The position numbers and the translations under genes were made by a program. A DNA stretch of 64,000 nt, from NCBI RefSeq assembly GCF_016888515.1, contig NZ_JAFEJK010000001.1:124001-188000 (forward strand), read 5' to 3'. Under the pieces are notes generated by a model. It did not search any database and was not told where the DNA came from. It worked only from the letters and a program-made list of their open reading frames with translations. Source of the stretch: Shimia biformata. GTDB lineage: Bacteria; Pseudomonadota; Alphaproteobacteria; Rhodobacterales; Rhodobacteraceae. Below, in pieces: positions 63,958 to 64,000 of this stretch; within the stretch, counting starts at the first letter, position 1; every line of letters begins with the position of its first letter.

Positions 63958-64000
63958 TCACAGGCGCAGGTCCGAGTCGGATTTCGCCAGCACACCCTTG
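63958..64000 (-). CDS. C-terminal end of an upstream operon gene, partial
   Basis: The last 13 codons of a minus-strand frame (KGVLAKSDSDLRL, then TGA) are visible before the window ends. It stops 24 bp before the MurG-like gene start. Family cannot be told. Confidence 0.4.
   Translation of the reverse strand, partial: KGVLAKSDSDLRL

Overview
The window is GC-rich, densely coded DNA from an alphaproteobacterium, most likely of the Rhodobacterales (Roseobacter group). Pointers are a CcrM-type GANTC methyltransferase gene downstream of rnhB, a monomeric isocitrate dehydrogenase, an O2-independent ubiquinone cluster (ubiTUV with ubiD-ubiX) beside an FNR-type box, a LuxI-type synthase, and many ATGA-overlapping gene pairs. 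I saw no rRNA, tRNA, CRISPR array, insertion sequence or prophage.

Region 1 (1-9991) is the most unusual part. It is an exported protease locus. A leftward unit encodes a two-PDZ HtrA-like protease, an OmpR-type regulator, its membrane kinase, an exported caspase-fold peptidase (DUF4384-like C-terminus), an exported trypsin-fold zymogen and an exported TPR-like protein cut by the window edge. A divergent rightward unit encodes a small exported protein and a second exported caspase paralogue. A 25-bp motif (20 of 25 identical) lies upstream of both caspase-containing units, which suggests one regulon. I propose an envelope proteolytic cascade controlled by its own two-component system.

Region 2 (10101-16637) holds a class-III aminotransferase and signalling genes: a lone receiver, an atypical HPt protein, a multi-TM kinase, a LuxI-type AHL synthase with a long non-coding leader, and a receiver joined to a degenerate GGDEF-like domain. 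Region 3 (16798-25660) holds a LacI regulator, ubiTUV divergent from ubiD-ubiX, and znuA divergent from zur-znuCB with Zur-like boxes between. Region 4 (25734-31149) is an HlyD/ABC-2 export operon and icd. Region 5 (31243-41914) is a sugar catabolic island: a CUT1 ABC transporter, isomerase, dehydrogenase and GH43 enzyme under a divergent LacI regulator, then a GntR regulator divergent from a KDG kinase.

Region 6 (42006-54588) is mixed housekeeping: amidase, glutamine amidotransferase, Kdo transferase and lpxK, DsbA-like protein and DUF721, mutY, alkane monooxygenase, a membrane cyclase, ccrM with three GANTC sites upstream, and rnhB. Region 7 (54768-57438) has small membrane and exported proteins, including a membrane-anchored winged-helix protein and a DUF427-cyclase fusion. 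Region 8 (57439-64000) is a leftward operon, every junction a 4-bp overlap, of two MurG-like and two GT4-like glycosyltransferases, a histidine phosphatase, a polysaccharide deacetylase and a methyltransferase-like protein, probably for a surface glycan.
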